64,000 bases of DNA, from the NCBI GenBank assembly GCA_020636535.1, contig JACJXT010000011.1:1240001-1304000 (forward strand), given 5' to 3'. The stretch comes from Chitinophagales bacterium (GTDB taxonomy: Bacteria > Bacteroidota > Bacteroidia > Chitinophagales > JADIYW01). Shown piece by piece: positions 1-8,088 of the stretch; position 1 is the first letter of the stretch, and the number at the start of each line of letters is the position of its first letter. The notes beneath the pieces are model-generated. The model saw only the letters and a list, made by a program, of their open reading frames with translations. It had not been told where the DNA came from and did not search any database. Both the position numbers and the translations under genes were made by a program.

Positions 1-297
1 AACTACTATCGCTTAAAACAAATAGATTTAGATGAAACATTTACTTATTCTGATATAGCAATAGTTAATATAGAAAACAATCATCATGTGGAGGAATTTA
101 GTATTTATCCAAATCCAGTAATCAATATTTTAAATATTAAAGGAAAAGATAATTTTAATGCTACTATTATAAATGAAATTGGACAAATAATTAAGCAGTT
201 TGCTAACATAAAACAAATAGATGTAAGCAATTTTGCCAAAGGCATGTATATTATTCAGTTTGATGATGCTAGTACAATTAAGTTTATTAAAAATTAA
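1..297 (+). CDS. T9SS-secreted protein, C-terminal fragment with sorting domain
   Basis: The reading frame is open from the first base, so the gene begins outside the window; only about 98 codons are visible. The sequence begins YYRLKQIDLDE, a stretch commonly found just before a type A C-terminal sorting domain, and continues with IYPNPV, a central GQII segment and KGMYIIQF near the end. This is the Por secretion system (type IX) sorting domain, which directs a protein across the outer membrane of Bacteroidota before being removed. The function of the cargo cannot be told. A GTG at position 88 is an internal codon and not a start. Confidence 0.9.
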   Translation, partial: NYYRLKQIDLDETFTYSDIAIVNIENNHHVEEFSIYPNPVINILNIKGKDNFNATIINEIGQIIKQFANIKQIDVSNFAKGMYIIQFDDASTIKFIKN

Positions 298-302
298 TAA
301 CA

Positions 303-1169
303 ATGAATAAAAAGTATTTAATAATAGCATTGTTTTTATTTCTTTTTGCTACTTTAAAAAGTCAAGAATTACCACAAATAAAATCAATTACAGTTTTGGC
401 AGATAAAGCAATGTATCATACTCAAGGTTTTCAAGTGCAAATAATTTTTACTAAGTCATTAAGCACTTATATAACTGAATTCAATAATGCACCATTGCAA
501 ATAGAAGTATATCCAAAATATAGAAAAAAGAAAAATAAATTTGTGAGAATTGAAAATCCTAAATGGTTTGATGATTTACGAAACTCATTTAGTATCAGTA
601 GAATTACTTCTGATACAGCAGTAATAGATTTCTCTTATATTAATTTTACACAATTTTCAAATAAAAATATAGACCTTCTATTTGATGTTGAACTCAAACA
701 GTCTGATTATAAAAATCCATTAAATAATAAGTATTTTGTGTTAGATGCTAGTAATCAAATTGTAAACAGTGTGGCAATTCCAAAATTATATAATTTAAAT
801 TTATTAGTTAATGAATATAATGTTTCAAAAATTAATACCGATGTAAAAATTTTGGGTTATGGCAACAAAAAACCAGATTCCTATTTTATTATAAAATATC
901 CTGCATTTCAAGAATTTAAATCAAAGGTTTTTAAAAATACACTTCAAGTAGAAAATACTGAATCTAGTAATGGTACACTTACATCAAACGATTCAATAAA
1001 AATTCTATTTTATGATAGAGATAAAATAACATTTGATGATTTTTTAGATAAATATGAGTTTTCTATAAATGAATTGCTGTTAAATAAATCTTCAGTTATA
1101 AATGTTAACTTAGATGCTATTAATAACTTGGAGATAACATACACTATAAAAGAAGCAACAAAAAAGTAA
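303..1169 (+). CDS. Exported protein of unknown function
   Basis: A 288-residue protein that I do not recognise. Residues 1-20 form a typical signal peptide: a lysine pair, a long hydrophobic stretch, and a probable cleavage site after LKSQ. The rest is soluble and rich in polar and beta-prone residues, so it is most likely periplasmic or surface-exposed. It begins six bases after the T9SS gene and its stop codon directly abuts the next start, which points to co-transcription with the membrane protein downstream. Confidence 0.75.
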   Translation: MNKKYLIIALFLFLFATLKSQELPQIKSITVLADKAMYHTQGFQVQIIFTKSLSTYITEFNNAPLQIEVYPKYRKKKNKFVRIENPKWFDDLRNSFSISRITSDTAVIDFSYINFTQFSNKNIDLLFDVELKQSDYKNPLNNKYFVLDASNQIVNSVAIPKLYNLNLLVNEYNVSKINTDVKILGYGNKKPDSYFIIKYPAFQEFKSKVFKNTLQVENTESSNGTLTSNDSIKILFYDRDKITFDDFLDKYEFSINELLLNKSSVINVNLDAINNLEITYTIKEATKK

Positions 1170-1838
1170 ATGGAGAATAAAGTCGAAAAAAATAAGGTTT
1201 TAAAAGATACAGCAATACCATCATTATTTAGTATTGTTTTAGACTTAATATTTTTTGTACTAATACCGTTTATTGTAGTAGCAAGTATAGTGTTAATTAT
1301 TAGTGGCTTTTATTTTACAGTAAAAGGCAATAATTATTTTAACGGTAAAAATCCAATTTTAGATTTTATATTCTTTTTACACATTATATTTTATTTGTTT
1401 ATTTTAATTATATATCCAACCGTAAAAATTGCAGGCACTATAGATTACTATGGAGAAATTGATGAACAACCAACTACTCAAAAACTATTGTTTATTATTG
1501 GATTATTACTGCCTTTTGTAGCTGTTTTATTAATTAATTCCTTAGAAGAATTTAACTTTAAAATATTTGTTTTAGAAGTCTTTTTTATAGATGTAATAGG
1601 TTTAGTACTTGGAGCAGTAGCATCTTCTGTAATAAGTTATAAATCTTCAAATGCTAATGATGAAAGTAATTTTATTTTTTCTTATGGTTTGTTTTTTACA
1701 ATTCCAACTATGATGATAGTATATATAAAAATAATATCATTAACTACATTTATGCCAAATATAGGTTTTATTTTATTAGCTATATTAGCCATTACAACTT
1801 ATAATAATTATAAAATAATGAAAGTAGTATGTTTATGA
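1170..1838 (+). CDS. Integral membrane protein, unknown function
   Basis: A 222-residue protein with about six hydrophobic segments, at roughly residues 20-45, 62-85, 104-122, 128-155, 168-188 and 190-212. It resembles small polytopic membrane proteins in general, but I do not recognise a family. The ATG follows the stop of the upstream exported protein without a gap, and the gene overlaps the following lipoprotein gene by about ten bases, so the three are probably translated from one message. Confidence 0.7.
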   Translation: MENKVEKNKVLKDTAIPSLFSIVLDLIFFVLIPFIVVASIVLIISGFYFTVKGNNYFNGKNPILDFIFFLHIIFYLFILIIYPTVKIAGTIDYYGEIDEQPTTQKLLFIIGLLLPFVAVLLINSLEEFNFKIFVLEVFFIDVIGLVLGAVASSVISYKSSNANDESNFIFSYGLFFTIPTMMIVYIKIISLTTFMPNIGFILLAILAITTYNNYKIMKVVCL

Positions 1839-2521
1839 TGAAGATAAATATAATAATATTATTTAATATGCTTTTTTCTTTGTCGTGCAAGCAGAAAACT
1901 AGTATTCAAGATAAAGTTAAAACTAGTATTGTTGATACAATGCCAAACCAAACTAAAAAAAATGTATTAAAAGACACCAATGAAATTAAAAAATATTTTA
2001 AAATCTATGATGCAAATTTATTTCTTCTGCAAGATGTAAACTTCGATGGTATAAAAGATGCAATGACTATAGTTATAGATACTATTCTTAATGAAGATAA
2101 CATAGTTACCAGTGTCGCCATTTTTGAAGGTAATAAAAACCAAACATTCAACCAACCAAAATTCTTTTATTCAGATGATGATAATCAAACCTTTTCAGTT
2201 AATAAAAAAGGTGTTATAGCAATAAGCTATCAAGCAATGCGTAACGATGTAACACTTAAAATAAGATATGATGCTAAGTACAATAACTACATGGTTATTG
2301 GAAAAGATATTTTATATTACCAAAGTGGAGATTGCGATTATAATAAGTATAGCATGAACTATTTAACAGGAAAAGCTATACATGAAGAAAGTTGTTGGGA
2401 TGTTACAATTCAAAATCAAAAAGTAAATACAGATACAATAAATTTTAAACCAACGCTATATTCATTCGAAGATATTCCAAACTTTGACGACTTTTTATAT
2501 GAAACACCTTTTTATAATTAA
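1829..2521 (+). CDS. Putative lipoprotein, unknown function
   Basis: A 230-residue protein with a short hydrophobic N-terminus ending in LFSLSCKQK, a lipobox with Cys near residue 20. Three closely spaced ATG codons (1829, 1835, 1838) could serve as start; the first overlaps the upstream gene by ten bases. The mature part contains NFDGIKDAM, which resembles the Asp-rich loops of FG-GAP/VCBS-like or XAC2610-like proteins, but this is weak. Probably anchored in the outer or inner membrane facing the periplasm. Confidence 0.7.
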   Translation: MFMMKINIIILFNMLFSLSCKQKTSIQDKVKTSIVDTMPNQTKKNVLKDTNEIKKYFKIYDANLFLLQDVNFDGIKDAMTIVIDTILNEDNIVTSVAIFEGNKNQTFNQPKFFYSDDDNQTFSVNKKGVIAISYQAMRNDVTLKIRYDAKYNNYMVIGKDILYYQSGDCDYNKYSMNYLTGKAIHEESCWDVTIQNQKVNTDTINFKPTLYSFEDIPNFDDFLYETPFYN

Positions 2522-2552
2522 AAAATTAAATAAATTATGTATATATTCTTAG

Positions 2553-2580
2553 CAGTGTCTCTCGAAGAGGACGCTGCGTT
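2553..2580. other. GC-rich hairpin between two lipoprotein genes
   Basis: An imperfect inverted repeat (GCAGTGTCTCT paired with AGAGGACGCTGC, with two G-T pairs) stands out in otherwise very AT-rich DNA. It lies between two + strand genes and has no following T tract, so it is not a clear intrinsic terminator. It may be a small dispersed palindrome. Confidence 0.35.
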
Positions 2581-2646
2581 TAATGATAACTATATTACAC
2601 AAATATCAATTGTTTTCATTTGATGGAACTTTTAAAACAAATAAAA

Positions 2647-3240
2647 ATGAAAAAAATACTATATATAACACTCATAATCTTAACTTCTTCTTGCACAGTA
2701 CTCAATACGCTAAGTCAGAAAGAAGAAAAAATATTTTTGAAAGAAGCAGAACCAATTAAAATTTCTATAGACGAAGGCGAATTGCCAAACGAATATATGA
2801 TAAGTTTTGATGATGGCTTAGCAGAAAACTTAAACGAATTTGTCTATACTGAAGAATTATACAAAGATGATGCTATTGCTATTGCTGCACTTTGGATGTT
2901 AGCAGTACGAGAGTATAATGTAGACAATAGTTGGTACTTATCATATTTTGCTACAATTTTAGATAATGATTTTTTTAACTATAACAAGGGTAGGAAAGGA
3001 GAATTAAAAGAAACAACTAAAACAAAACTCAATTCGTATTTAAAAAACACTAATTTTTCTAACTATAAACTATCATGTTGGCAAAAACAATACAGTTTAA
3101 ATTTTTGTTTATGGATGGCAATAGTTGATGGAGTAAACACTGGCGAGTTTATTGTAAGAATACGAGACAAAAACTTCAAATACAAAACACTAGTACTCAA
3201 CAATACAAAAAATGGATATAAAGTAATTGATTTTTTATAA
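2647..3240 (+). CDS. Putative lipoprotein, unknown function
   Basis: About 197 residues when started at the ATG at 2647, which gives MKKILYITLIILTSSC, a clean lipoprotein signal with the lipobox Cys at residue 16; the longer version from 2620 would bury that signal. No family is recognised. The last 118 bases of the gene are repeated exactly at 5305-5422 as part of the duplication created around the IS1634-family element, but the copy on this side is the intact one. Confidence 0.7.
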   Translation: MKKILYITLIILTSSCTVLNTLSQKEEKIFLKEAEPIKISIDEGELPNEYMISFDDGLAENLNEFVYTEELYKDDAIAIAALWMLAVREYNVDNSWYLSYFATILDNDFFNYNKGRKGELKETTKTKLNSYLKNTNFSNYKLSCWQKQYSLNFCLWMAIVDGVNTGEFIVRIRDKNFKYKTLVLNNTKNGYKVIDFL

Positions 3241-3473
3241 TATATAAATAACTACTAATCAATTGTCATTAACTTCTAACTAACTAAATCTTCTAAAAAT
3301 GATTTGTCCATTTTTACAGTAGCTTTTAGTTGATATAAGATAGCGTACATACCAAAAAATGTTCGATGCAAATAAATAGCATCTCTATTACCACGAATGG
3401 CTTTTGGTTTTCTAAACTCTTTGTTCGTACTCAATTGTTCGCCTTCTCGATTCAGTTGATTGGTATATTCTTC
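3123..3473 (+). repeat. 351-bp direct repeat, left copy flanking the IS element
   Basis: This stretch is repeated, identically as far as I can see, at 5305-5655 (offset 2182). It contains the last 118 bases of the upstream lipoprotein gene and, on the minus strand, the last ~66 codons of a ubiB-like gene. The two copies begin and end exactly at the two tips of the IS1634-family element, so the duplication is best read as a very long target site duplication made by the insertion. Confidence 0.85.
3276..3473 (-). pseudogene. Fragment of ubiB-like kinase gene 3' end, cut by the IS
   Basis: Minus-strand remnant that would encode the last ~66 residues of an ABC1/UbiB-type kinase (EEYTNQLNREGEQLS to FLEDLVS). 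It matches the C-terminus of the intact gene at 8089-9402 with a few substitutions and is interrupted at 3473 by the left end of the IS. It is part of the 351-bp duplication and has no start of its own. Confidence 0.85.
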
Positions 3474-5304
3474 TCGAGTTTGACACCTTTTCATAAAATA
3501 TGACTGAGAACGCCTTATTTTATTGAGTTTTGTTTTTATTTTTTCAAATTTGTAGTGAGCCGATTTTTTTTTGGTTGCTTTTATAATTAGTTTATCCGCT
3601 CTATTTTTGCAGTATGTCATTTTTGCGGATAGAGAAAAAATCATCAGGCACGTATTTGCGTATCTTAGAAAGCTATCGAAATGATGAGGGCAAATCAAAG
3701 CACAAAATATTACACACACTTGGCAAAGTAGAAGATTATAAACCAGCCCAATTGCGAGCCATCGGTATCCAATTATTTGAGTTAGGTGGTGGCGAAGTAA
3801 AGGCATTGCTAACTGGCGATTTGTTAGAATTAGGCAGATACAATTATGGCTATCAATACCTCTACCAAAAAGTATTACAGCATTATGGTTTGCAAGATGT
3901 GTTTCGCAGAATAGCCTCAAAAAACAAACTACAATTTAATTTTTCGGATGCTGTTTTGTTGATGCTTTTAGAGCGATTACAAGATCCGTGTAGTAAACAT
4001 CAAAATTATCTACATCAGTCGGAATATCTTAATTTGCCTACTGTTTCGCTACATCACTTGTATCGAACTTTAGATAAATTAGCCGACAATCAATCGCTCA
4101 TTCAACAACAAATTTTCCAAACAGGCAGAGATTTATTTAATCAAAAATTGGATGTTGTATTTTATGATGTAACCACTTTGTATTTTGAAAGTGAAGTAGA
4201 ACAACAAGGCAAACTTAGGCAAAAAGGATTTAGTAAAGATGGCAAAATAGGAAACACACAAATCTTGTTTTGTATGCTCATAGATACTGATAAAAATCCG
4301 ATTGGTTATCAAATTTTTGAAGGCAATACCTACGAAGGACATACTTTTGAAAAAGCATTAATCGATTTAAAAAAACAATATCAAATAGAAAAAATAATTA
4401 TGGTAGCAGATAGAGGTATGTTATCGAAACATAACATCGAAATTACCAAAAACAATGGCTACGAATTTATACTTGGCGAACGCATCAAAAGTTTACCTAA
4501 AACATTACAAACCGAGCTTACCGATTTAGCTTCTTTTACCAAACAATGGATATACCATGATACAACTGGCGAAGCCATTGTAATTACATATAAAACCGTA
4601 GAACACGATGGTAAAACAATCATCGTAACACACAGCCAAAAACGAGCAAAAAAAGACAAACAAGATAGAGAAGACAAAGAAGCTACAGCTAAAATACTAT
4701 TAAAAAATACAGCTCTAATTACCAAAAAAGCAAGTAGGTTTTATATACAACAAAACCCAAAAGGCAGCTATGAACTGAATGAACAAAAACTAATAAACGA
4801 TGCAAAGTACGATGGCATTTTGGCTATTAGCACCAACAACAAAACCCTTACAGCAACACAAGTATTAGAACAATACAAACAACTTTATAAAATAGAACAC
4901 ACCTTTAGAACCTTTAAAGCACACTTAGAAATAAGACCCATGTTTCATTGGACAGACAAACGAATTAAAGGACATATTTGTTTATGCTATATCGCTTATA
5001 CACTATTAAACTACACACTACAAAGAACCAATAAAAGCGGACTAAAACTCACAGAGAATACGCTAAGAACTACGCTAAATAAAATGCAAGTAAGCTTGTT
5101 ACAACACAATAAAGAGCAAATCTATGTACGTTCAAGACCAACAGAAAACGAAATTGCACTTCAAAGAGCAATAGGTTTAATGCCATTACAACCCATCATT
5201 CCAAAAGACAAACTAACACTATAAAATCCAATTTGTAGTGAGCCAATCCAATAACACTATTGTTGATAATCAATTAATTAACTCAATATCGTGTCAAACT
5301 TGAG
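3474..5304 (+). mobile_element. Complete insertion sequence, IS1634 family
   Basis: About 1831 bp, bounded by imperfect terminal inverted repeats: TCGAGTTTGACAC at the left and, read inward from the right, TCAAGTTTGACAC. It encodes one transposase of the IS1634 group (IS4 superfamily). A 15-base direct repeat, AATTTGTAGTGAGCC, occurs just inside both ends (3547-3561 and 5230-5244) and may be a subterminal transposase-binding site. The 351-bp flanking duplication fits the known habit of IS1634 elements of making long, variable target duplications. The tip positions carry an uncertainty of one or two bases. Confidence 0.85.
3614..5224 (+). CDS. IS1634-family transposase
   Basis: A 536-residue DDE transposase. 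The N-terminus (FLRIEKKSSGTYLRILESYR) is typical of IS1634 transposases. The catalytic core shows VVFYDVTTLYFES (first Asp, about residue 180), IIMVADRGMLSKHNI (second Asp, about residue 263), and a C-terminal YKIEHTFRTFKAHLEIRP segment that supplies the Glu. Full length for the family and no frame damage seen, so the element is probably still active. It is the only gene of the IS. Confidence 0.92.
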   Translation: MSFLRIEKKSSGTYLRILESYRNDEGKSKHKILHTLGKVEDYKPAQLRAIGIQLFELGGGEVKALLTGDLLELGRYNYGYQYLYQKVLQHYGLQDVFRRIASKNKLQFNFSDAVLLMLLERLQDPCSKHQNYLHQSEYLNLPTVSLHHLYRTLDKLADNQSLIQQQIFQTGRDLFNQKLDVVFYDVTTLYFESEVEQQGKLRQKGFSKDGKIGNTQILFCMLIDTDKNPIGYQIFEGNTYEGHTFEKALIDLKKQYQIEKIIMVADRGMLSKHNIEITKNNGYEFILGERIKSLPKTLQTELTDLASFTKQWIYHDTTGEAIVITYKTVEHDGKTIIVTHSQKRAKKDKQDREDKEATAKILLKNTALITKKASRFYIQQNPKGSYELNEQKLINDAKYDGILAISTNNKTLTATQVLEQYKQLYKIEHTFRTFKAHLEIRPMFHWTDKRIKGHICLCYIAYTLLNYTLQRTNKSGLKLTENTLRTTLNKMQVSLLQHNKEQIYVRSRPTENEIALQRAIGLMPLQPIIPKDKLTL

Positions 5305-5655
5305 AGTTGATGGAGTAAACACTGGCGAGTTTATTGTAAGAATACGAGACAAAAACTTCAAATACAAAACACTAGTACTCAACAATACAAAAAATGGATA
5401 TAAAGTAATTGATTTTTTATAATATATAAATAACTACTAATCAATTGTCATTAACTTCTAACTAACTAAATCTTCTAAAAATGATTTGTCCATTTTTACA
5501 GTAGCTTTTAGTTGATATAAGATAGCGTACATACCAAAAAATGTTCGATGCAAATAAATAGCATCTCTATTACCACGAATGGCTTTTGGTTTTCTAAACT
5601 CTTTGTTCGTACTCAATTGTTCGCCTTCTCGATTCAGTTGATTGGTATATTCTTC
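5305..5655 (+). repeat. 351-bp direct repeat, right copy flanking the IS element
   Basis: Second copy of the duplication at 3123-3473. It carries a headless 3' end of the 197-residue lipoprotein gene (118 bases) followed by the ubiB-like 3' fragment. Before the IS arrived, sequence equivalent to 3123-3473 would have continued straight into 5656. Confidence 0.85.
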
Positions 5656-5745
5656 ATCACCAAAATAAAAAGTGTCATGTTTTAGTGGTTCAGTAATAAT
5701 ATTAATTAATTTTTTAGCTGTACTATAAAATAAATACATATCTTT
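5458..5745 (-). pseudogene. Decayed partial copy of the ubiB-like kinase 3' end
   Basis: On the minus strand this would encode about 92 residues matching residues ~347-437 of the intact ABC1 kinase at 8089-9402, with scattered base changes (for example GTTCGATGC against GCTCGATGT). Similarity stops near CATATCTT, just before the MBOAT gene. It lacks the kinase core and has no proper start, so it is a gene fragment. Together with the intact gene it forms imperfect direct repeats around the MBOAT/SGNH pair. Confidence 0.85.
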
Positions 5746-5746
5746 G
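5739..5746 (+). promoter_or_regulatory. Candidate -7 box upstream of the MBOAT gene
   Basis: TATCTTTG matches the Bacteroidota -7 consensus TAnnTTTG and lies 19 bases before the MBOAT start codon. No convincing TTTG -33 element is present. It sits exactly at the end of the duplicated ubiB fragment, so the junction may have created the promoter. Confidence 0.4.
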
Positions 5747-5765
5747 AGTTCTAAGAAAATAATAG

Positions 5766-7169
5766 ATGTTATTTAATAGTTTTTCATTTGTTGGATTAGT
5801 ATTAATCACAATGCTGATTTATTATATTCCTAAACTATCTAAATATCAAGTGAATATTCTTATTATATCAAGTTTGATTTTCTATTCATGGAATAATATT
5901 GCTCTTGTTACCTTATTGTTGTTTTCTGCAGGTATTAATATATTAAGTAGTTATTATATATTTTCAGAAAAAACTAAAAATAAAAAATTAGTTGCTTGGA
6001 TTGGTGTTAGTTCAAATCTTCTTATTTTAGCTTTTTATAAGTATGCTGGATTAATATCTTTTACCTTTTTTAAGGATACCGATCTTAGTGATTTTCTTAT
6101 TACAATTCCTTTGCCCATTGGCATTTCATTTTTTACATTTCAAGGAATTAGTTTAGTAGTAGATGTCTATAAAGGAATTAACTCTAATGAAGATAAGATT
6201 ATTTCAGAATCATTATATCAGCATGCAAAGAATACACTTTTTTTTATTTCATTCTTTCCACAGTTAGTTGCTGGCCCGATAGTAAAAGCACATGAATTTT
6301 ATCCTCAAATAAAAGAAAAGAAATTTAGTGCAATAAATTGGGAGAAGAGTTTTAAGGAAATAGTCTTGGGATATTTTCTTAAAGTCGTAGTAGCTGATAA
6401 TTTAAAAGACTTTACTTTTTGGATTGAGTATCCTTATTTTCAAAATCAAGATAGCTATAGTTTAATAATGATGTTATTTGGATATTCTTGTCAAATTTAT
6501 GCTGATTTTGCTGGATATTCGTTAATAGCTATAGGAATAGCAAGACTATTTGGTTATAACTTAAGTGACAACTTTAATTTTCCATATATTTCAACTTCTT
6601 TTAAAGAATTTTGGAAAAGGTGGCATATTTCTCTTTCTTCCTTTTTGCAAGAATATTTATATATTCCTTTAGGTGGAAATAAAAAAGGAAAAGCAAGGAC
6701 ATATATAAATCTAATGATGACAATGATTCTCGGAGGTCTTTGGCATGGTGCATCTTGGAGTTATGCTGTATGGGGGGCTTTTCATGGATTGGTTCTAGCA
6801 ATTGAAAGGTTTTTCATGAAAGAAGAACAGATAGAAAGAAGCTTTATAGTAACTGGTATTAGAATGCTATTTGTATTTTTTATGGTATCACTTGCATGGT
6901 TACTATTTAAACTACCTGAATTTAGTCATGTAGTTGACTATATAAAATGTATATTTACAAATACATACAAAAGCCCTAATATTCAATTAATTTCTAATAT
7001 ATTTATTTTTTCATTGCCTGTTATTTTGCACCACTTGTTTTATTTGTATACTTTTTACTTTAATAGTAGATTAATTAAAAAATATCAATTTGTTTTTTAC
7101 GGAATGTTATTGTTCCTAATAATAACAAATGCTGGAGTCCCTGGAAGTTTTATTTATTTTCAATTTTAA
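5766..7169 (+). CDS. MBOAT-family O-acyltransferase (AlgI-like)
   Basis: A 467-residue multi-pass membrane protein of the membrane-bound O-acyltransferase family, close to the AlgI/DltB branch that moves acetyl groups across the inner membrane onto exported polysaccharides. The diagnostic region is WKRWHISLSSFLQEYLYIPLGG followed by GGLWHGASW, with the conserved catalytic His at residue 327. About ten hydrophobic segments are visible and the length is normal. The next gene encodes an SGNH-like protein, the usual partner that completes transfer to the glycan in the periplasm. The acceptor glycan is unknown. Confidence 0.92.
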   Translation: MLFNSFSFVGLVLITMLIYYIPKLSKYQVNILIISSLIFYSWNNIALVTLLLFSAGINILSSYYIFSEKTKNKKLVAWIGVSSNLLILAFYKYAGLISFTFFKDTDLSDFLITIPLPIGISFFTFQGISLVVDVYKGINSNEDKIISESLYQHAKNTLFFISFFPQLVAGPIVKAHEFYPQIKEKKFSAINWEKSFKEIVLGYFLKVVVADNLKDFTFWIEYPYFQNQDSYSLIMMLFGYSCQIYADFAGYSLIAIGIARLFGYNLSDNFNFPYISTSFKEFWKRWHISLSSFLQEYLYIPLGGNKKGKARTYINLMMTMILGGLWHGASWSYAVWGAFHGLVLAIERFFMKEEQIERSFIVTGIRMLFVFFMVSLAWLLFKLPEFSHVVDYIKCIFTNTYKSPNIQLISNIFIFSLPVILHHLFYLYTFYFNSRLIKKYQFVFYGMLLFLIITNAGVPGSFIYFQF

Positions 7170-7173
7170 TTGT

Positions 7174-8070
7174 ATGATAAGAAAGACTATAATATTTACA
7201 ATATTTCTTTTGCTCACTTGGAGTATCTTCCTTAGATATAATTCATTTAGTATATCTCAACATCAATGGCAAGCCAATATAGTGAATGCAGAAAAGTTTA
7301 TTTACGATACAGACAGTTTTGATAATGTAATAGTTGGTTCTTCATTAGCTCAAAGACTTCAGATGGATAGCTTGCCTAACTTTTATAATCTTTCACTTAG
7401 CGGTCAATGTATATTTGATGGCTTAAATATTATAAAAAACAAAAACAAACTACCAAAAAATATTTACATAGAAATAAATGTCATCAATCGTGAAGAGAAT
7501 AAAAACTTTAATGAGATAATATCTTCTCCTATACTAAATGTGCTTAAAAAGAATTTTTTGATTTTTAGAACTGACAAACATCCACTTTCTTATGTAGAAA
7601 ATAGATTTTTCTATCCAGTCACAAATTTTATTTTAGATATATTACATTATGGTTTAAAAAATAGAATTAAATTATTTTTTGATTTAAAAAATAAAGAAAA
7701 TATAGCTGATAACTCAGTTTTTTATAAAATGTTAAACCTACAAATAAATTATTATTCAGAAAAAACTGACACAATGAAGATGGATAAATTATTTAATAAG
7801 CTTAAAAATAATATTGAGTTTTTGGAATCCAAGGGTTCAAAAGTTATCTTTTTTGAAATGCCTGTAAATCCTAAACTAGTACAATTAACCAGAGCATGTT
7901 ATTTGCGTAATAGAATAGCAAATGATTTTCCTAATAATTTATTTATTAAACTTCCAAGTAATATTAAACTTTATAAAACAAGCGATGGTGTACATTTAAC
8001 ACCTAATGAGGCAAAGATATATTCTGATTACTTAAAAGACAAGATAATTTCTTTATCTCTTGATAATTAA
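7174..8070 (+). CDS. SGNH/GDSL-like protein, partner of the MBOAT acyltransferase
   Basis: About 298 residues starting at the ATG at 7174; a longer frame from 7129 would overlap the MBOAT gene and displace the N-terminal membrane anchor (residues ~3-18, IRKTIIFTIFLLLTWS). The SGNH elements are IVGSSLAQ (Ser at 56 or 57), LSLSGQ with the block II Gly, and SDGVHLTP near the end with the catalytic Asp271 and His274. It probably faces the periplasm and O-acylates an exported glycan together with the upstream membrane protein. The pair is bracketed by ubiB-derived repeats and looks acquired. Confidence 0.75.
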   Translation: MIRKTIIFTIFLLLTWSIFLRYNSFSISQHQWQANIVNAEKFIYDTDSFDNVIVGSSLAQRLQMDSLPNFYNLSLSGQCIFDGLNIIKNKNKLPKNIYIEINVINREENKNFNEIISSPILNVLKKNFLIFRTDKHPLSYVENRFFYPVTNFILDILHYGLKNRIKLFFDLKNKENIADNSVFYKMLNLQINYYSEKTDTMKMDKLFNKLKNNIEFLESKGSKVIFFEMPVNPKLVQLTRACYLRNRIANDFPNNLFIKLPSNIKLYKTSDGVHLTPNEAKIYSDYLKDKIISLSLDN

Positions 8071-8088
8071 AAAAAAGAATATTTATAT

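Noticed and set aside
3276..3920. Long minus-strand reading frame of 214 codons
   Set aside because: It joins the ubiB-like 3' fragment to the antisense strand of the IS and its transposase; it crosses the IS tip and is not a gene.
5305..5422. Second copy of the 206-codon lipoprotein gene
   Set aside because: Only its last 118 bases are present, without start or signal; it is a by-product of the IS duplication.
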